Positions 5,719 through 6,433 of a stretch of DNA of 6,433 nucleotides are shown piece after piece. Position 1 is the first letter of the stretch, and each line of letters begins with the position of its first letter. The translations under genes were made by a program, and so were the position numbers. The notes beneath the pieces were generated by a model. It was not told the DNA's origin and made no database searches. It saw nothing but the letters and a program-made list of their open reading frames with translations. Source of the DNA: Wenzhouxiangella sp. (lineage in GTDB: Bacteria > Pseudomonadota > Gammaproteobacteria > Xanthomonadales > Wenzhouxiangellaceae); the NCBI GenBank assembly GCA_007135355.1, contig SLJA01000335.1, forward strand, positions 1-6,433. Direction: 5' to 3'.

Positions 5719-5737
5719 CCGATTGATACCCAATCGG
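5719..5737. repeat. Inverted repeat just after folE2
   Basis: CCGATTG (5719-5725) and CAATCGG (5731-5737) form a perfect 7-bp stem with loop ATACC, four bases after the folE2 stop. No T-run follows on either strand. It lies in the gap between two convergent genes beside the larger hairpin at 5742-5777, so it may protect or process the folE2 mRNA 3' end. That role is inferred from position only. Confidence 0.5.
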
Positions 5738-5741
5738 TCGT

Positions 5742-5777
5742 GACCTCAAGGGTGCCCGCGTGGGTGCCCTTGAGGTC
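5742..5777. terminator. Long hairpin between convergent genes, probable 3' end signal
   Basis: Bases 5742-5757 pair with 5762-5777: 11 perfect Watson-Crick pairs (GACCTCAAGGG with CCCTTGAGGTC), two G-U type pairs, then CCC with GGG, closing a GCGT loop. A 16-bp stem midway between folE2 and the convergent minus-strand gene is where a shared bidirectional terminator is expected. Neither flank has a proper T-run (TCAAATCC on +, ACGACCGATT on -), so it is not a textbook intrinsic terminator and may instead be a stabilising 3' end with Rho-dependent termination nearby. Confidence 0.55.
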
Positions 5778-5796
5778 TCAAATCCAGGAAGCAGGC

Positions 5797-6433
5797 TCAA
5801 GGTACAGGAAAGCCCGCTGATTCGCGCTGCAATTCCAGGCGCAAGTCGTCAAGGGCCAGACCGATCAAGTCTGCATTGAAAGAATTCCACACTTCGGCCA
5901 TCGCCCGGCCGCTGCCTTCCTCGAGAACTTGCAGACGCAGGGCAGGGGTATCCGACCCGGAGCGGCTCATCAGCTCAAGGTTCAGCAGCAGACCCAGGCT
6001 CATGCCGGCAGCGTCCAGTGGTTCTACCAGGTTGCCGCCGGCGCTCACTCTCAGGTTGCGAGCAGCGCGCCAGGCCTGACCGTCTCTTTGCGCCAAAGTG
6101 CCGGAAAAGTGAACAATCCGGGCCAGCTCCAGCCGGTCCTGCTCGGCAAACGGCGTGCCGTCTTCCAGGAGTAGTTGGTCCGCCATTAGAACGCTTGCGC
6201 CATCGAAGGCGATTTCCTTGAGCAGGCCAATCTCCCACCCCTCGGACCGGAAACGACAGGTACCTGGGTCCGTCTCCCCGACCAGGCGTCCGGCGGCAAG
6301 GCGAAAACGCATGTCGCAGGCGGGTCCCGCGCGGCCTCGGTCGGCACGCAGCGGAATAAAGCGACCGTCGAAGCGATCGTCGGAATCTGTTGGCGCCAGG
6401 TACAGTTCAAAGACGCGCTGGCTGTCGGCGCGA
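5797..6433 (-). CDS. Uncharacterised protein, N-terminus outside window; possible CpcT/CpeT-like fold
   Basis: The frame is open from the right edge (first full codon at 6432) to TGA at 5799-5797, so at least 211 residues are encoded and the true start is outside. The internal ATG at 6312 is not a credible start, because the upstream codons (ending LRADRGRAGPACD) read on without a break. About residues 7-75 have a layout recalling CpcT/CpeT proteins: RVFELYLAP, then GPACDMRFRLAAGRLVGETDPGTCRFRSEG with a CD...G..G.T.P..C pattern. That family includes phycobilin lyases but also many non-photosynthetic members of unknown role. The remaining 110 or so residues are rich in alternating hydrophobics (LGLLLNLELM, LRLQVLEEG, LDDLRLELQRE), suggesting a second beta-rich region I do not recognise. 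No transmembrane segment is evident. Convergent to folE2 with an 81-bp gap. The gene is credible; the family link is tentative. Confidence 0.65.
   Translation of the reverse strand, partial: RADSQRVFELYLAPTDSDDRFDGRFIPLRADRGRAGPACDMRFRLAAGRLVGETDPGTCRFRSEGWEIGLLKEIAFDGASVLMADQLLLEDGTPFAEQDRLELARIVHFSGTLAQRDGQAWRAARNLRVSAGGNLVEPLDAAGMSLGLLLNLELMSRSGSDTPALRLQVLEEGSGRAMAEVWNSFNADLIGLALDDLRLELQRESAGFPVP

Noticed and set aside
4504..5733. 409-codon minus-strand open frame across folE2 and the tRNA
   Set aside because: Its C-terminal part contains GEIRTLDPHNPIVVRYQAAL, the well-known spurious peptide produced by translating the antisense of tRNA-Pro; the rest is the reverse of folE2.

Overview
The window looks like a core chromosomal segment of a moderately GC-rich gammaproteobacterium. 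The gene order rpmI-rplT-pheS-pheT-ihfA-merR followed by tRNA-Pro(GGG) is the arrangement I know from Pseudomonas and related orders. The proteins align closely, from memory, with their E. coli or Pseudomonas counterparts, and the FolE2 resembles the Pseudomonas type. I cannot place the genus; a member of the Xanthomonadales/Chromatiales side of the class would fit but is not shown.

Layout. Bases 1-47 are the last codons of rpmI (ribosomal protein L35). rplT (L20, 66-422), pheS (428-1432), pheT (1446-3821), ihfA (3827-4126) and a small MerR-type regulator gene (4107-4463) follow on the + strand. The gaps are 5-18 bp, and ihfA and merR overlap by 20 bp, so this is almost certainly one translational-machinery operon (infC-rpmI-rplT would start off the left edge). 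A consensus -10 box at 4510-4515 precedes tRNA-Pro(GGG) at 4536-4612, which encodes its own CCA. A 131-base stretch with two strong inverted repeats then leads into folE2 (GTP cyclohydrolase IB, 4744-5715). Two tandem hairpins (5719-5777) separate folE2 from a convergent minus-strand gene, cut by the right edge, whose product I only tentatively compare to the CpcT/CpeT family.

How the genes work together. L35, L20, both PheRS subunits and tRNA-Pro serve translation. IHF-alpha is a nucleoid architecture protein, and the MerR-like protein is its conserved but functionally obscure neighbour. FolE2 makes the first intermediate of tetrahydrofolate and of queuosine-type tRNA modification.

Novelty. 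I see no undescribed multigene system, defence island, CRISPR array or mobile element. The points worth a second look are small cis-acting structures: hairpins at the rplT/pheS and pheS/pheT junctions with no pheM attenuator, a tRNA-Pro precursor whose 5' leader can pair with its own 3' ACC end, the palindrome and hairpin in the folE2 leader, and the unassigned minus-strand protein.
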